Both the position numbers and the translations under genes were made by a program. Under the pieces are notes generated by a model. It was not told the origin of the DNA and did no database searches. It saw only the letters and a program-made list of their open reading frames with translations. Source: Ctenosaura bakeri (Eukaryota; Chordata; Lepidosauria; Squamata; Iguanidae). Taken from it: 64,000 bases of DNA. The stretch spans positions 434,001 through 498,000 of the forward strand of contig CAOLHI010001312.1 of NCBI GenBank assembly GCA_948474755.1, read 5' to 3'. Below, piece after piece: positions 46,813 to 56,680 of this stretch (its first letter is position 1; every line of letters starts with the position of its first letter).

Positions 46813-47190
46813 GATGGCTGGCATCCCCTTAGTGGCGCATGTTAATGTAGGTCAGCCTTATGCTGTGTGTGTCTTTTTTTGGACAACGCAGAGGTTGTTA
46901 TTTCCTCCCTCCCTCTGCAAGAAAGCCCCTTCTGAACTTACCGCAAGACCACTACAGTTCTCCAGTCATTCCATGTCTGGTGGAGAGCAGAGAGATGAGA
47001 GAAGCATCTTCATATGTCCACCTAGCCCAACACAAAATGTCAGCTGAAACCTCTGGAGGATCTCATTAGACCTCAATAGATGGTCTAATCATTTTACATC
47101 TGGTTCTGAGGACATAGCCAGATGGTTCTCCAATCCCATCCTCCGTTGTCCACCAGGCACAAAATGACCATGTGGTGGCTGCAGGGGTTC
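46813..47190 (+). repeat. Unnamed dispersed repeat, family G copy
   Basis: It opens GGCTGGCATCCCCTTAGTGGCGCATG and keeps the downstream order GCAAGAAAGCCCCTTCTGAACTTACC and ATCATTTTACATCTGG, matching 30305-30640 (GCAAAAACCACATTCTCC, CTTACCATGGAG, ATCACTTTACTTC). Confidence 0.45.
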
Positions 47191-48511
47191 TACAGTAAGT
47201 CCAACAGTGATGAATGGTCAGTTGTAGTGTGGTTCCTTATGTGGAACTAGAACATTATTCTGAGCTGTGTAGGATTCTGGCTATTCTTTATAAGAAAAAA
47301 TAAAAGTAATCAGTGTAGAAAAGTACTGTCCCTTTGACCTAAACTTCTGTTTCTTTGACCTAAAGGCTGCAGTATGGTAATCTTAATGGAGGTCAAACCA
47401 CCTTCTCCTCCAGATCCATGCTGAACTTACGGCAGAAGGGAGAGAGGAGCACTGTTGTTCTTCAACTGTCCTGTGTCACTAATTCTCCGTCCTTTCCCAT
47501 GGCCAGACTGGATGATACCTGTCCCAATCAGGTCTATATATGTGGAAAACAGTGACAGCATATCTTTTTTTTTCTGCCCATGTGAGACAAAATACCAAAA
47601 TCCTGAATACCCCAGCAAGGATTAATGGGGTTTTCTACCAATTTTCTGCCCCTCTTTTTAACCTCAGGAATATTATCAGCTTTATTTCAGAAAGCCCTTT
47701 ACTATTTTCTCACCACATTCTAATCCCAGGAATTTTAGCTCTGGAATTTTACCAGTTTGTCTCATACAGAGCATTAAATCATTAGTTCCCACAAAAGTGA
47801 ATAGATATTTTAATCAATTTCTTCCTGCTGCCAGACATCCGGGAAATCTATGTCACTGTTGAAGAAATCTTGCAGGGAGGAGAATGTCTCCAGCAGCAAG
47901 GGCCCTGTGTGACATGAAGCAGATAAGCAGAGAGATGATCACCTTCTGAACCTACTTTGCCTCTCATGCTCTTGAAGCCATATAGGATGTGAAGTGTGGA
48001 GAGATGAGAGAATATTCTAGAAGGCTATAATCATCCACGATCCCTCTCTACTCCTCCAGCCACCCAACAAATGAAATCAGGAGGATGGGGACAAGCCATG
48101 GGAGGATCAAGGATTCTATAGCCTTCCTTGATCTTCTCTTAGCTTCCCCTCTCCACCTTTACAACATTGGGAGAGTGGAGAAGAGGACATCAAGAGGGTA
48201 GGTGGGAAGTTATGTGAAGACTGGGGAAGCAATAGCCTCACCACTTGCATTCTTATAGCTGGTCATTACAATACAGATATTGCAACCATGCACAGCTATT
48301 AAAGCTTGGAACAACCCTCCTCACTGGGCTCCCCCTGTTTCAGTTTGGAGGAGATAGAAAATTGGTGAGGGGAGAGTAGTCCTTGAGTCTATTCAAGGAT
48401 GGGAGGGGGAGACAAAAAATGTCCCTATGGAGAATTCTTCTCATTGGGGTTTCCCAATATTTGAAAGGTACGTTTGCAATTTTTTGCTCAAGAATCTGAA
48501 TATTTTTCCTA
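47191..48511. other. Single-copy DNA, no gene seen
   Basis: Moderately GC-balanced sequence with no recognisable gene or repeat. A second CTGAACTTACGGCAGAAGGGAG block (47420-47442) echoes family G. Confidence 0.35.
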
Positions 48512-48516
48512 TCATG

Positions 48517-49187
48517 TGTCAGGACCCTGGCACTCCAGAACTCAAACTCTGAGTCTGAACCAGAGGACTTCAAAGCCATGGAGCCTGCTGCACCAGCAGA
48601 GCCCACCCCAGAGGCTGCCATGGAGCCTGCTGCACAGCCCACCCCAGAGGCTGCCCTGGACACAGAGCCCTTGGCCCCAGTAGCCCCAGCAATAGAGCCA
48701 GGGGCTGCCTTAGACCCAGAGATTCAAGAGCAGGTGCCTACTTACCAGCAGCATCGGGAGCAAAAGAGTGCTCTCAGAAGGTCAGAGTGTTTAAATAGGA
48801 ACACCAAGCAATCAAGGTCCAGCTGAGGTAGCACCTGGGTGAGGGCCTGCTTAATAAAAGCACTCACTCAGCCTTGGGTCTTTGTTGGCTTACAACTGTC
48901 CATTTTGGGTGTGCCTCCTGGGCTATTGGGGACCCTTGCCTTGCTTTCTGAAATGCTGCCTGACTGGCTGAGGAACAAACTCTGTGGTACGTGGATTCTG
49001 TTTGCTGTTTCGCCTGGCTGTGACATAACAGCCAGGGAATATCTTTGCTGCAAAAGTCTCTTTAGTTTACTGCTGCCTTATCTACCCACTGCTGAAGTAA
49101 AGCCTTTTGATTTATTGCCTGTCTGCCTTATCTGGGAAAAGACCTATTAGCCGGCTCTTGGCTGTCTGCCACGCCTTGGTGTTGACA
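48517..49187 (+). mobile_element. Solo LTR with perfect 5-bp target duplication
   Basis: The 671-bp sequence begins TGTCAGGACC and ends GTGTTGACA, a short TGTCA/TGACA inverted terminus. TCATG occurs on both sides (48512-48516 and 49188-49192). A TATA-like TTTAAATAGG lies at 48788 and a polyadenylation signal AATAAA at 48852, giving a U3-R-U5 layout. U3 contains two near-identical units of about 42 bp coding PAAPAEPTPEAAMEP/PAAQPTPEAALD-like text. No internal retroviral or Gypsy region is attached, so it is a solo LTR left by recombination. The retroelement class (Gypsy-like or ERV-like) is not resolved. Confidence 0.85.
48518..48823 (+). other. Open frame running through the LTR U3
   Basis: From the second base of the LTR a stop-free frame of about 102 codons reads acidic SNSESEPEDFK-like text. 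It continues with Pro/Ala/Glu-rich repeats (EPTPEAAMEP, PTPEAALDTEP) and a polar C-terminus, ending in a stop at 48824-48826. In the parent element the 3' LTR could therefore encode the C-terminus of the last ORF. This is inference; no homolog is recognised and no initiation context is claimed. Confidence 0.4.
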
Positions 49188-49515
49188 TCATGAGGAAGAA
49201 GGAGTGTACTTTCCTTTTTTCTAGTTCTTGTAGGAAGACCATGTTTCTAACTTTAACAGCACTCTGTTACCCTGATTACTGGGGGTCCCAGGAGGGACAC
49301 CTATATGTGCTCTCAATTAACTAAGTTTGGGGAAATTAGCTAAGAGTACAAGCTAAGAAAGCGAGAGGCAGGGCAACCCAGAGGAATCTTTTACTTAATG
49401 TCTATGGCAGCGGTTCTCAACCTGTGGGTCGTGACACCTTTGGGGGTCGAATGACCCTTTCACAGGGGTTGCCTAAGACCATCGGAAAATACGTATTTCC
49501 GATGGTCTTAGGCTC

Positions 49516-50620
49516 CATTCCCTCCTCGGTGGTGGTGCGCAAGCGCGAGTCATGCACTTGCGTCCTCCTGCCCCCTTTGGCGGGAGCGCATGAGGCCACA
49601 GTATCGTCACAGCAGGAGCGGTGCTGTGCAAGCACAAGCCATGCGCTCACGTCCTCCTGCCCTCTGTTCAGAAGGGACTGAAATCGCTCCCCTTCTCCAC
49701 TACCGAGAGAACCTCCCATCTGACGGGCCAGCTTGAGGGGGTGGCAGCAGCACAGGGGGCAGGCCCCCTCCTTGCCATGGCCCCTGCCCCACTCACCACG
49801 GAGGGGGGTGCTACAGATGGGCTGGGGGGCTGCAAGGTGGCACTTTTCCAGGGAGGCAAGCTGTGCCCGGTGCAAAAGACAAAGATTCCTCCTTCCCCCG
49901 GCCAGGGTCGACACTCTGGAAACTTTTCCCACACTGCCCCCCCAGCGGAAAAGAGAGCGAAGCAGAAGCAGAGCCTGGGGGGGGGGTTCTTGGAGTTTTT
50001 TCCTGAGGGAGACGCCCGCCTTCCTGCATTCCAGAGGGACACAGCGCCTGTCTCTACAGTGCCCTTCTCCCCACCAAAGGGGGTGGGAGGGCGCGAGCGC
50101 GTGGCTCATGCTTGCGCACCACCACCCAGGGAAGACAGGGGGCTCAGCAGAGTCGCCACAGCAGGAGCATTCTGAGGGAAATTTGTGCCTCTCCTGAGGA
50201 GGTACCAGCATGGGAATGACAGCGAGCTGGGCCGGGCTTCTCCCGCAAGTGCTGCGGGGATGACTTCAGCCGCTGCCACCATTGTGTGCTTCAACTCCCC
50301 TGAGGGCGTTGGAGGTGATACCCAGCCTCGGTGCCTCTCGCCTCCCCCACGGAGCAAACACTTGGTAAGGACAGAGCGGCTTCTTTGCTCTGCCCGTGGC
50401 TTGGCACCCTGCTGGCCTGATGGACGGATGGAGAGGGCCTTGGTTTCTCTCGCTGACCCTAACATGCACCTACCCCCCGCCAATTGGATGGATTCCTGGA
50501 TACCTCTTAAACTACCATAGGCCCGGAGTTTCTTTTTATTCCCCTCTATTAATGGCACCGTGGAAACTGATTTGGGGCTAAGTGGACACCAGAAGTAGGC
50601 AGTTTGGCTCCTTCCAAAGA
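49516..50620. other. GC-rich palindromic core inside the SPIN element
   Basis: A GC- and CpG-rich block with repeated and inverted words: GCGCAAGCGCGAGTCATGCACTTGCG near 49538, GTGCAAGCACAAGCCATGCGC near 49625, and the inverse GCGCGAGCGCGTGGCTCATGCTTGCGC near 50091. CAGCAGGAGC occurs at about 49609 and 50159. Long frames on both strands (up to 264 codons) come from absence of AT-rich stops, not from coding constraint; their predicted proteins show no domain. Confidence 0.6.
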
Positions 50621-50642
50621 TTTTGGACACCTGTCTTACTCA

Positions 50643-51000
50643 GAGCAGCCAGTGGTTGAGGATTGTGGGACCTGTAATCTGAAATATCTGGAGGGTGTCA
50701 GGCTTAAAATTGCCAGATTGAAAGCTGGAGAGACCTGTGTAGAAGAGAGGATTTCAGCAGCTGCCAGGCTGCAATAAGCAACACCTGGTGAAATTTGCTT
50801 TTCTATACAACCCTTAAAGGTACAGTAGGCTTCTCCATTTTTTCCCCCCTCCACTGGCAACCCTATAGCAGCTCTCCCTGAATTTTCCTATGTTTTTGTC
50901 CCCAGCCTGGACAACTGGAGTAATGAGTCTGGAAGTCTTGGGAAAAAGGTGGGATATAAATAGAGTTAATAATGGTGATCATGATGATAATGATGACAAC
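50643..51000 (+). repeat. Degraded DNA-transposon and L2-like tail fragments
   Basis: CCAGTGGTTGAGGATTGTGGGACCTGTAATCTG...ATATCTGGAGGG (50648-50700) resembles a common hAT-type MITE of reptiles. GAGTCTGGAAGTCTTGGGAAAAAGGTGGGATATAAATAGAG (50925-50967) is an L2-like LINE terminus with a GAT/AAC simple tail. Both lie inside the SPIN element. Confidence 0.45.
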
Positions 51001-51199
51001 AACAATAATAATGGCTCTTTTCCCTTTGGATACCATATTGTTTTAATTAGGAATGTCATTGCAAAATACTGATTGGGTCCTTTAAAGTACTGTAAATAGA
51101 AACTATCCCCTTGCTTAATAACCTGTTCACTAGAGGCAGAATGGAGACAAAATTCAAGACCTTCTATATTACTTTTATGTACTTTAAAAGTGACTTCTG

Positions 51200-51258
51200 A
51201 TTCTTTCTTTCTCTCTTTCTCTCTTTCTCTCTTTCTTTCTTTCTTTCTTTCTTGCTTT

Positions 51259-51293
<35 letters not shown>

Positions 51294-51295
51294 TC
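51200..51295. repeat. Compound (TTTC)n-(CTTG)n microsatellite
   Basis: About fourteen TCTT/CTTT units grade into about ten CTTG/TTGC units. It lies inside the SPIN element. Confidence 0.95.
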
Positions 51296-51595
51296 CCCAA
51301 GAATTAAAAGTGGAAATATTTGTTATACAGTAAATTAGAGTGAGCAACTGTAGCTTCAGATTTTTTTTTTTTAAAGTGACTGCAACACCCAGGTTTTGTT
51401 AAGTGGTTGCAACACCCACAGTTTTATTAGGGCTGCTAAGAGTTCTTGGTCAGAGGCATGCAAAGAGGGCTGCAGTTGCCCACTCTGGTGCAAATGGTTT
51501 TTGCCATTAGACTTGAAGCACAAGTAGTTTTGTGCGAGGAAACATCCAGCATGTGGCAGAGTTAAAATCTGCATGTAGGAACTATTTCTCAGTGT

Positions 51596-51803
51596 AAAGT
51601 CAAAGGCTTTCATGGCTGGAATCCATAGGTTGTTGTGGGTTTTCCAGGCTTTGAGCCTGTGTTCTATTAGTATTTTCTCCTGATATTTTTCCTGCATCTG
51701 TGGCTGGCATCTTCAGAGGATCTGAAGCCACAGATGCAGGCGAAACATCAGGAGAAAATACCAATAGAACATGGCCTCAAAGCCTGGAAAACCCACAACA
51801 ACC
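51596..51803. mobile_element. Inverted-repeat insertion with about 13-bp flanking duplication
   Basis: Arms of roughly 79 bp (51627-51705 and 51724-51804) are complementary: AGGTTGTTGTGGGTTTTCCAGG faces CCTGGAAAACCCACAACAACCT, and TTTTCTCCTGAT faces ATCAGGAGAAAA. The start AAAGTCAAAGGCTTTCATGGCTGG is a word common to a dispersed reptile repeat. TATTTCTCAGTGT (51583-51595) and TATTTCTTAGTGT (51804-51816) flank it, a 12/13 match that looks like a target duplication. Superfamily unknown. Confidence 0.6.
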
Positions 51804-52376
51804 TATTTCTTAGTGTTTTGTGTCAAAAATCCATTTTCCTTCTGCTCTCTCTCTTTCTCCATTTTCCTGCTTTGTCCTTAGCTTACTTTCACTGCTGTAA
51901 ACTGAGTTCAAAGTCCACAAATAATTGATCTTCTTTGTGCTCTTGCAAAGACTGCCCTGAGAATTTCTGATCTGGTGAGAAAGAAGCAATCTCAACCTTC
52001 GCACTGACGTTGGCTTTTTACTCATACTGTGGCAAAATGTAGCAATGTAGTTTACTGTTGTTAAATTAAGACTGTTACCCATGCTACACCATGCTTCAAG
52101 ACAAAATTTCATTTATTTGTAATTAGAAATAAATATTTCACAATATATAATTATACATTGTTTTTGTGATTAATCACTATGCTTTAATTATGTTCAATTT
52201 GTAACAATGAAAATACATCCTGCATATCAGATATTTACATTACGATTCATAACAGTAGCAAAATTACAGTTATGAAGTAGCAACGAAAATAATTTTATGG
52301 TTGGGTGTCACCACAACAGGCAGAACTGTATTAAAGGGTTGCGGCATTAGGAAGGTTGAGAACCACTGGTCTACGG

Positions 52377-53048
52377 GGTCAGGCCAAGCCAAGGAGCACA
52401 CCAAGTTATAAAAATAATTGAGATCTTTATTAAATACAGATAAACAGTGTATGCAACACACACACTCAGATAACGATAGAAAATAAAGGTTGGAGTGGGA
52501 CAGAGGGATTTTTCAGAGGGATGGTTGAATTGGGTGATACGACACCTGTCCTGAAGCCCGGATAGATCACTGTGAAGGTCCGAAGTTGTGCAGTCTCAGC
52601 CAATATGACTGAGGGGAAGGCTCGCCAAGCAGAGCGGCAGCAAGATGGGATGGAACTCAGGAGTGATCCGAGGATGGTCTTGGAATCGGGAGTTTTTATA
52701 CGGAGAAAAGTAACCACAGTCTATTCCGTACTTGGGGAAAACAATGAGTTTCGGTTGCGAGACAAAGCTTTGGAAAGGTCAGAATTTAGTGTGATTGAGT
52801 TAGGTCTGAATTGACAAAGAGGTAGACAGTATGCAAATGTGCAGTGCTTGACAGTTGAATGTTCAGCTTGTCAAGTTGCCTGCTCTGGGCAGGGATCTCT
52901 TTGTAAGTAGCATGCATACATAATAAAGTGTTTGCAGAGAGGTCTCCTAAAGTAGTGATCTGGCTATTTCTGGCTTGCCTGTATTGTGTTGGAATATTGC
53001 AGTGTTTAGTGGCTGAGCCTAGTTCTGCGCTTGTCCAGGGGCCTTACA
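52377..53048 (-). mobile_element. LTR-like sequence, minus strand, interrupted by SPIN
   Basis: On the minus strand it begins TGTAAGGCCCCTGGACAAGCGC (53048 downward). It has a TATA box in GTATAAAAACTCCCG (near 52701) and a polyadenylation signal AATAAA (52425-52430) about 270 bp later, then GATCTCAATTATTTTTATAACTTGG and GGCCTGACCCCGTAGAC up to the SPIN insertion. The U3-R-U5 signals are in the right order and spacing for an LTR. The far end should continue left of SPIN (49193-49399), but I could not define the terminus or a 5-bp duplication. Class unresolved. Confidence 0.45.
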
Positions 53049-53171
53049 AACACGTGGAGAGGGGGGTGGAAGGAAGCCAAATTATTGATATCTAAATGAT
53101 ATCTATGTCACCTTAAGTGCGGCACAGACATTTCAGTAACAACTCTGTCAAATTTTGAGATATCTATTATA

Positions 53172-53670
53172 GGCCCTTTCCGCACCAGGAAGTTAAAATG
53201 GGCCAAGGTGTCCTGTCATGGAGGTAGTCCACACCTTGGATCGGACTAGGATCAGACTATTTACCTTAGTTCCGCACCTTAGTCCAATCCAAGACACATC
53301 CAAGTGGTCCTCCAGTGTGCTAAGTGAAGACCGGAAAAATCTGGTCTTTCAATCTTCTGGAGTGTGCCATTGTGTTCCTCCTCACTTATGCAGATGTGCA
53401 GGCTCACACCAATGCAAGCCTGCAATCAGTGGAGGGTGGGCTGTGGGTATGGCCAGCATCAGCAGTTGGTCCAGACCCACAAAGAACAGGAAGCTGCCAT
53501 TTTCAGCCGGAGCAGTGCGGATCTACAGACCTCGCACTGCTCCAACTTGCCCTGGACCAAACGGAGGAGCCCTGCAGAAGGGCTTAAGGGAGAGTCTGCA
53601 TTGCTTTGAGCTAAGAAGAAGCGGTGAATAACGGCATGGAGTGATTCACTCGCCTAGTGTGGAAAGGGCC
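53172..53670. mobile_element. MITE C1, 499 bp, third interior type
   Basis: The ends GGCCCTTTCCGCAC and GTGTGGAAAGGGCC match the shared terminal consensus of types A and B, and ATA flanks both sides (53169-53171 and 53671-53673). The interior is unrelated to A and B, e.g. GGATCGGACTAGGATCAGAC, ACTTATGCAGATGTGCAGGC and GGAGCAGTGCGGATC facing TCGCACTGCTCC. Three overlapping frames of 81-137 codons exist on the + strand; none resembles a transposase. Confidence 0.85.
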
Positions 53671-54680
53671 ATAGTTTCCAAATGAGTTTTGGTGAGATCT
53701 TTTTGACTTCTAAGACCCTTGTCCTTAGAATTTGGAATTGACTATGGTCAGGGGACCTTAGACAAAAACCATAAGTTCTCTGCCAAATTTTGAGGCATCT
53801 GCCATGATTTCATGTTATGTTATGGCTGCCTGTTCTGTTTTGTTCTTTTTCTTTTTTCCCAGCGAGCCCCCTTTGAAATTCTATATTGAAATTTGGCACT
53901 CCAGCTCAGATGATAAACAAGATGAGTGGATAAGGAGAACCACATACTGTCTTGAAATCCATGAAAGAAGGGAATGATGAAAACGACAACAGCAACAACA
54001 AACAACAATAATATGATAAAATAATGTTCTATTTAGACGGTTTGATAGATTCAAGACTTTTACAATAAACACACCCTTTTGTTAAGTGCCATAAATCCAA
54101 TATTAAACTCAGTATTAATTCCTAGTTCTATGCCACGTGTTGAGTAATTCCTGTGAAGTTCACAGAACATTATGCTATTTTTCCTACTTTCATAAAATCC
54201 AAGCTTTTCAATTGTATTTGAGTAGTGTGAACGGAAAGCAATTTTTTCCTGTTGCTATGTAACACTGCCTGTGTGGATCTCATAAAGGTTATAATGGTTT
54301 ATGGAAGGGAAGGAAAAAAATGTTGACTTTTTGATTGTTTTTAGAAAAATGCAATACATCTACCAATGTAAACTCTAAATATAAGACTTTTTGAAAAAGA
54401 AACCAATTAGGATTTGAATGGAAGATATTTCTCCTGTCTTCATATTGATTGCTGAAGAAATGTTTCTTTAAAACATGGGAGAAATAAAAGTAGCACTCAC
54501 AGAGATTAGAGCCTATTGCACAATGAAAATGCATCTTAATGAAAAGTAACACAGTGGCAGGAAAACAACTTCTTGGAAAACAACTCTTTTTTTTCTCCCT
54601 TGAAAGGCCTCTGAGGAGAAATAGAGGTAATAGGTATTGCATCATTCAAAACACACAGAGACCCACATACAAGGGGGTGG

Positions 54681-54703
54681 AGAGAGAGAGAGAGAGAGAG
54701 AGA
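54681..54703. repeat. (GA)n microsatellite
   Basis: About eleven GA units. Confidence 0.9.
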
Positions 54704-55326
54704 CTGGAGCCTTGTTTTCTATGTCAGAAGTGGGGAAAAGTGGTTCTTAGGTGGTGGGGGGTGGGATCAAAATATGATCCTCCAATAACCCAAACCATGA
54801 CCAAAAATATGGCATGGTCTCTTGCCTCTCACAACTCTGGTCCCCAGAAAAAAAACAAGAAAAAAAAACAGCCATTTGGGAGTCTGAAAATTATAACCAG
54901 AAGTGTCATCACATTACTTCTTGTTGCAACTGGAGTTATGTTCTGGCCCACAAATAGGGAATCAAAAAGAGGGAATATCCCCCATCTTCTTAGCAGTTAC
55001 TGACATTGTGTTAATATGTAGGGCTAATGGACACTCAGAATTAGACCATGTCCATTGGCCTGGTCAGTTTGCTGACCATGTGGAGTGCCTTGAGAATGCT
55101 TGAATACCCCTTTATAATGTGGCATCTCAATAAGCAGATGGTGATAGCAGTATGTGTCATGTTGGGGCGGGCCTGGTAAATCTAGCCCCACTTTTATATG
55201 AGGACAGTATTTTAGGAAATGATGTTTAGTGAACAAAATGTCCAATTTTGCAGATTGGGACCAGAACATGGAAAACTTCTCTTTATCATACTACAACTCC
55301 CAGAATCCCTCACCCAGTTCCCCCTC

Positions 55327-55347
55327 GAAAAGAAAAGAAAAGAAAAG
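55327..55347. repeat. (GAAAA)n short tandem repeat
   Basis: Four AAAAG units, preceded by ACTACAACTCCCAGAATCCC, a fragment of a palindromic MITE arm. Confidence 0.85.
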
Positions 55348-56207
55348 ATTTCCAAGCTCTGTGTGGAAGTGTATACGTATTTCAATCATCCATGAGTGAC
55401 CATGCTCTATTAGAACAGAGATCAGGTTCTATACGACCTTGCTGAGAATTCACATTTACAGTTAACAGTATAATTATATGCATGTTAACTTAGAATTAAG
55501 CCCCACTGAGTTCAAAAGATCTTACTCCCAAGTCCCAAATAAGATTACTTACTTAAGACTGCAGCTTTGCACTGCTCTGCTCTGCATATCTACTCACAAG
55601 TAATTCCTATTGAGTTTAATGTAGCTTACTCACATAAAGGTGTGGAGAATTGCATTTTAAGACTGCAACCTGGACTACATTTACTTGGGAGTAAGGTACA
55701 TTGAATTTAATGGGAGTTCTTTCAGAAGAAACATACATTGAATTGTGATACAAATGATTCATTTCTTTCATAAAGGGAACTGGAGAAATCCAACCTTGTT
55801 GCTGTCCATGGCAGTAAAATGAATAGCTCTGCCCCTATGGTGTGTTCTACCTCCTTTACAATCCTCCTGACCCTCCCCCCTTACTTTAATCCACATAATC
55901 CAGATTGTTCCTGCAATGTGTATTGAGGGCTTTCCTCTATTAGTATTGACAGCTAATTATTGGTGTAAGCCATGGGGGCTGCCTATTGAATTACATTAGC
56001 AATGATGAATGCTTTTAGATATCATGAGTTATTAATCATGGTAAAAAGGCCCAGAAGCAAAGCATGGGTGCCGCTGTTCTTCTAAGAGAAAAACACAGTC
56101 ATGAAAAGTATTAGTTTTAAGACATTCATAATGGGGATAGAACAATTTACCATTATAAAAAAAAAAACCAGACTGGAAAATGAATGATTTGTTTATTTGT
56201 CTTCACA

Positions 56208-56412
56208 GGCAGACACAGGGTGCTCATTGTATGATACACGTATTAACTTTTCCCAACAATATCCACTCAAGATGTTTGCCTGCTGCAGGTTTAATACACG
56301 TACAGGTGAAGCAACTCCTTTTCATAGTTTAGGGGATGTACTTGAACAGAGTGTGCAAGATCTGAAGGAACAGGAACTTTTTGCAATTCAGCATGACCTA
56401 ATTGGTGATTAG
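56208..56412 (+). other. Candidate terminal coding exon, gene unknown
   Basis: A pyrimidine tract and AG (TTTGTTTATTTGTCTTCACAG, ending 56208) precede a frame of about 68 codons that stops at 56410-56412. The peptide (e.g. LYDTRINFSQQYPLKMFACC, FHSLGDVLEQSVQDLKEQEL, FAIQHDLIGD) has balanced, protein-like composition with an amphipathic C-terminal part, unlike other frames in single-copy parts of this window. No start codon is in frame near the splice site, which fits an internal or last exon rather than a whole gene. I do not recognise the protein. No AATAAA follows before MITE A9. It could be chance. Confidence 0.25.
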
Positions 56413-56478
56413 AGATAAGAAGCCATGACTCAAGCTCTAGGGAAATAATGTCTGGGTTGCAGCTTAAATTGTTTCTCT

Positions 56479-56680
56479 GACTATTTCCACACTACACTGT
56501 TATAATGCTATCATTTCACTTTCAACCCCCTGTGGAATTCTGGTGTTTGTAGTTTACTAAGGTCAAAGAGCTTTCTGCCTGAGAATGCTAAAGGCTCCTC
56601 CCTAAACTGCAAACCCCAGGTTTCCATCAGATGTTGGATGTAGAATAATAACACTATAAAAGTGTAGTGTAGAAATGGCC
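56479..56680. mobile_element. MITE A9, palindromic
   Basis: Left GACTATTTCCACACTAC faces right GTGTAGAAATGGCC; the interior is the A palindrome with moderate divergence (CTATCATTTCACTTTCAACC, GGAATTCTGGTGTTTGTAG). Flanks TCT and ACT are only a 2/3 match. Confidence 0.82.

Larger units (their letters stand above)
49408..52368. mobile_element. SPIN-type hAT transposon, non-autonomous, about 2.96 kb
   Basis: The left end CAGCGGTTCTCAACCTGTGGGTCG, with GACCCTTTCACAGGGG and the hairpin CTAAGACCATCGGAAAATACG/TATTTCCGATGGTCTTAG, is the known SPIN left terminus. The right end, with GAAGTAGCAACGAAAATAATTTTATGGTTG, GTCACCACAAC and GGTTGAGAACCACTG, is the SPIN right terminus. The 8-bp flanks GTCTATGG (49400-49407) and GTCTACGG (52369-52376) differ at one base and match the hAT preference, so both ends belong to one insertion. 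The interior codes no recognisable hAT transposase. It holds about 1.1 kb of GC-rich partly palindromic DNA, an L2-like tail, a compound microsatellite and an inverted repeat. SPIN elements spread horizontally among tetrapods. Confidence 0.85.
53674..56207. other. Single-copy DNA with possible conserved segment
   Basis: Includes a (CAA)n tract near 53985-54010, (GA)n at 54681-54703 and (GAAAA)n at 55327-55347. The stretch 55925-56060 (CAGCTAATTATTGGTGTAAGCC, GAATTACATTAGCAATGATGAATGC, GAGTTATTAATCATGG) is dense in homeodomain-like TAAT/ATTA sites and looks like conserved non-coding DNA. No exon is seen before 56208. Confidence 0.35.

Noticed and set aside
49417..50211. 264-codon open frame on the minus strand, the longest outside the LINEs
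   Set aside because: It lies in the GC-rich palindromic core of the SPIN element, where stops are rare on both strands. The predicted protein has no domain and overlapping frames of similar length exist on the other strand.
51200..51295. CRISPR-like or satellite array
   Set aside because: It is a simple tetranucleotide microsatellite; no spacer-repeat architecture occurs anywhere in the window.
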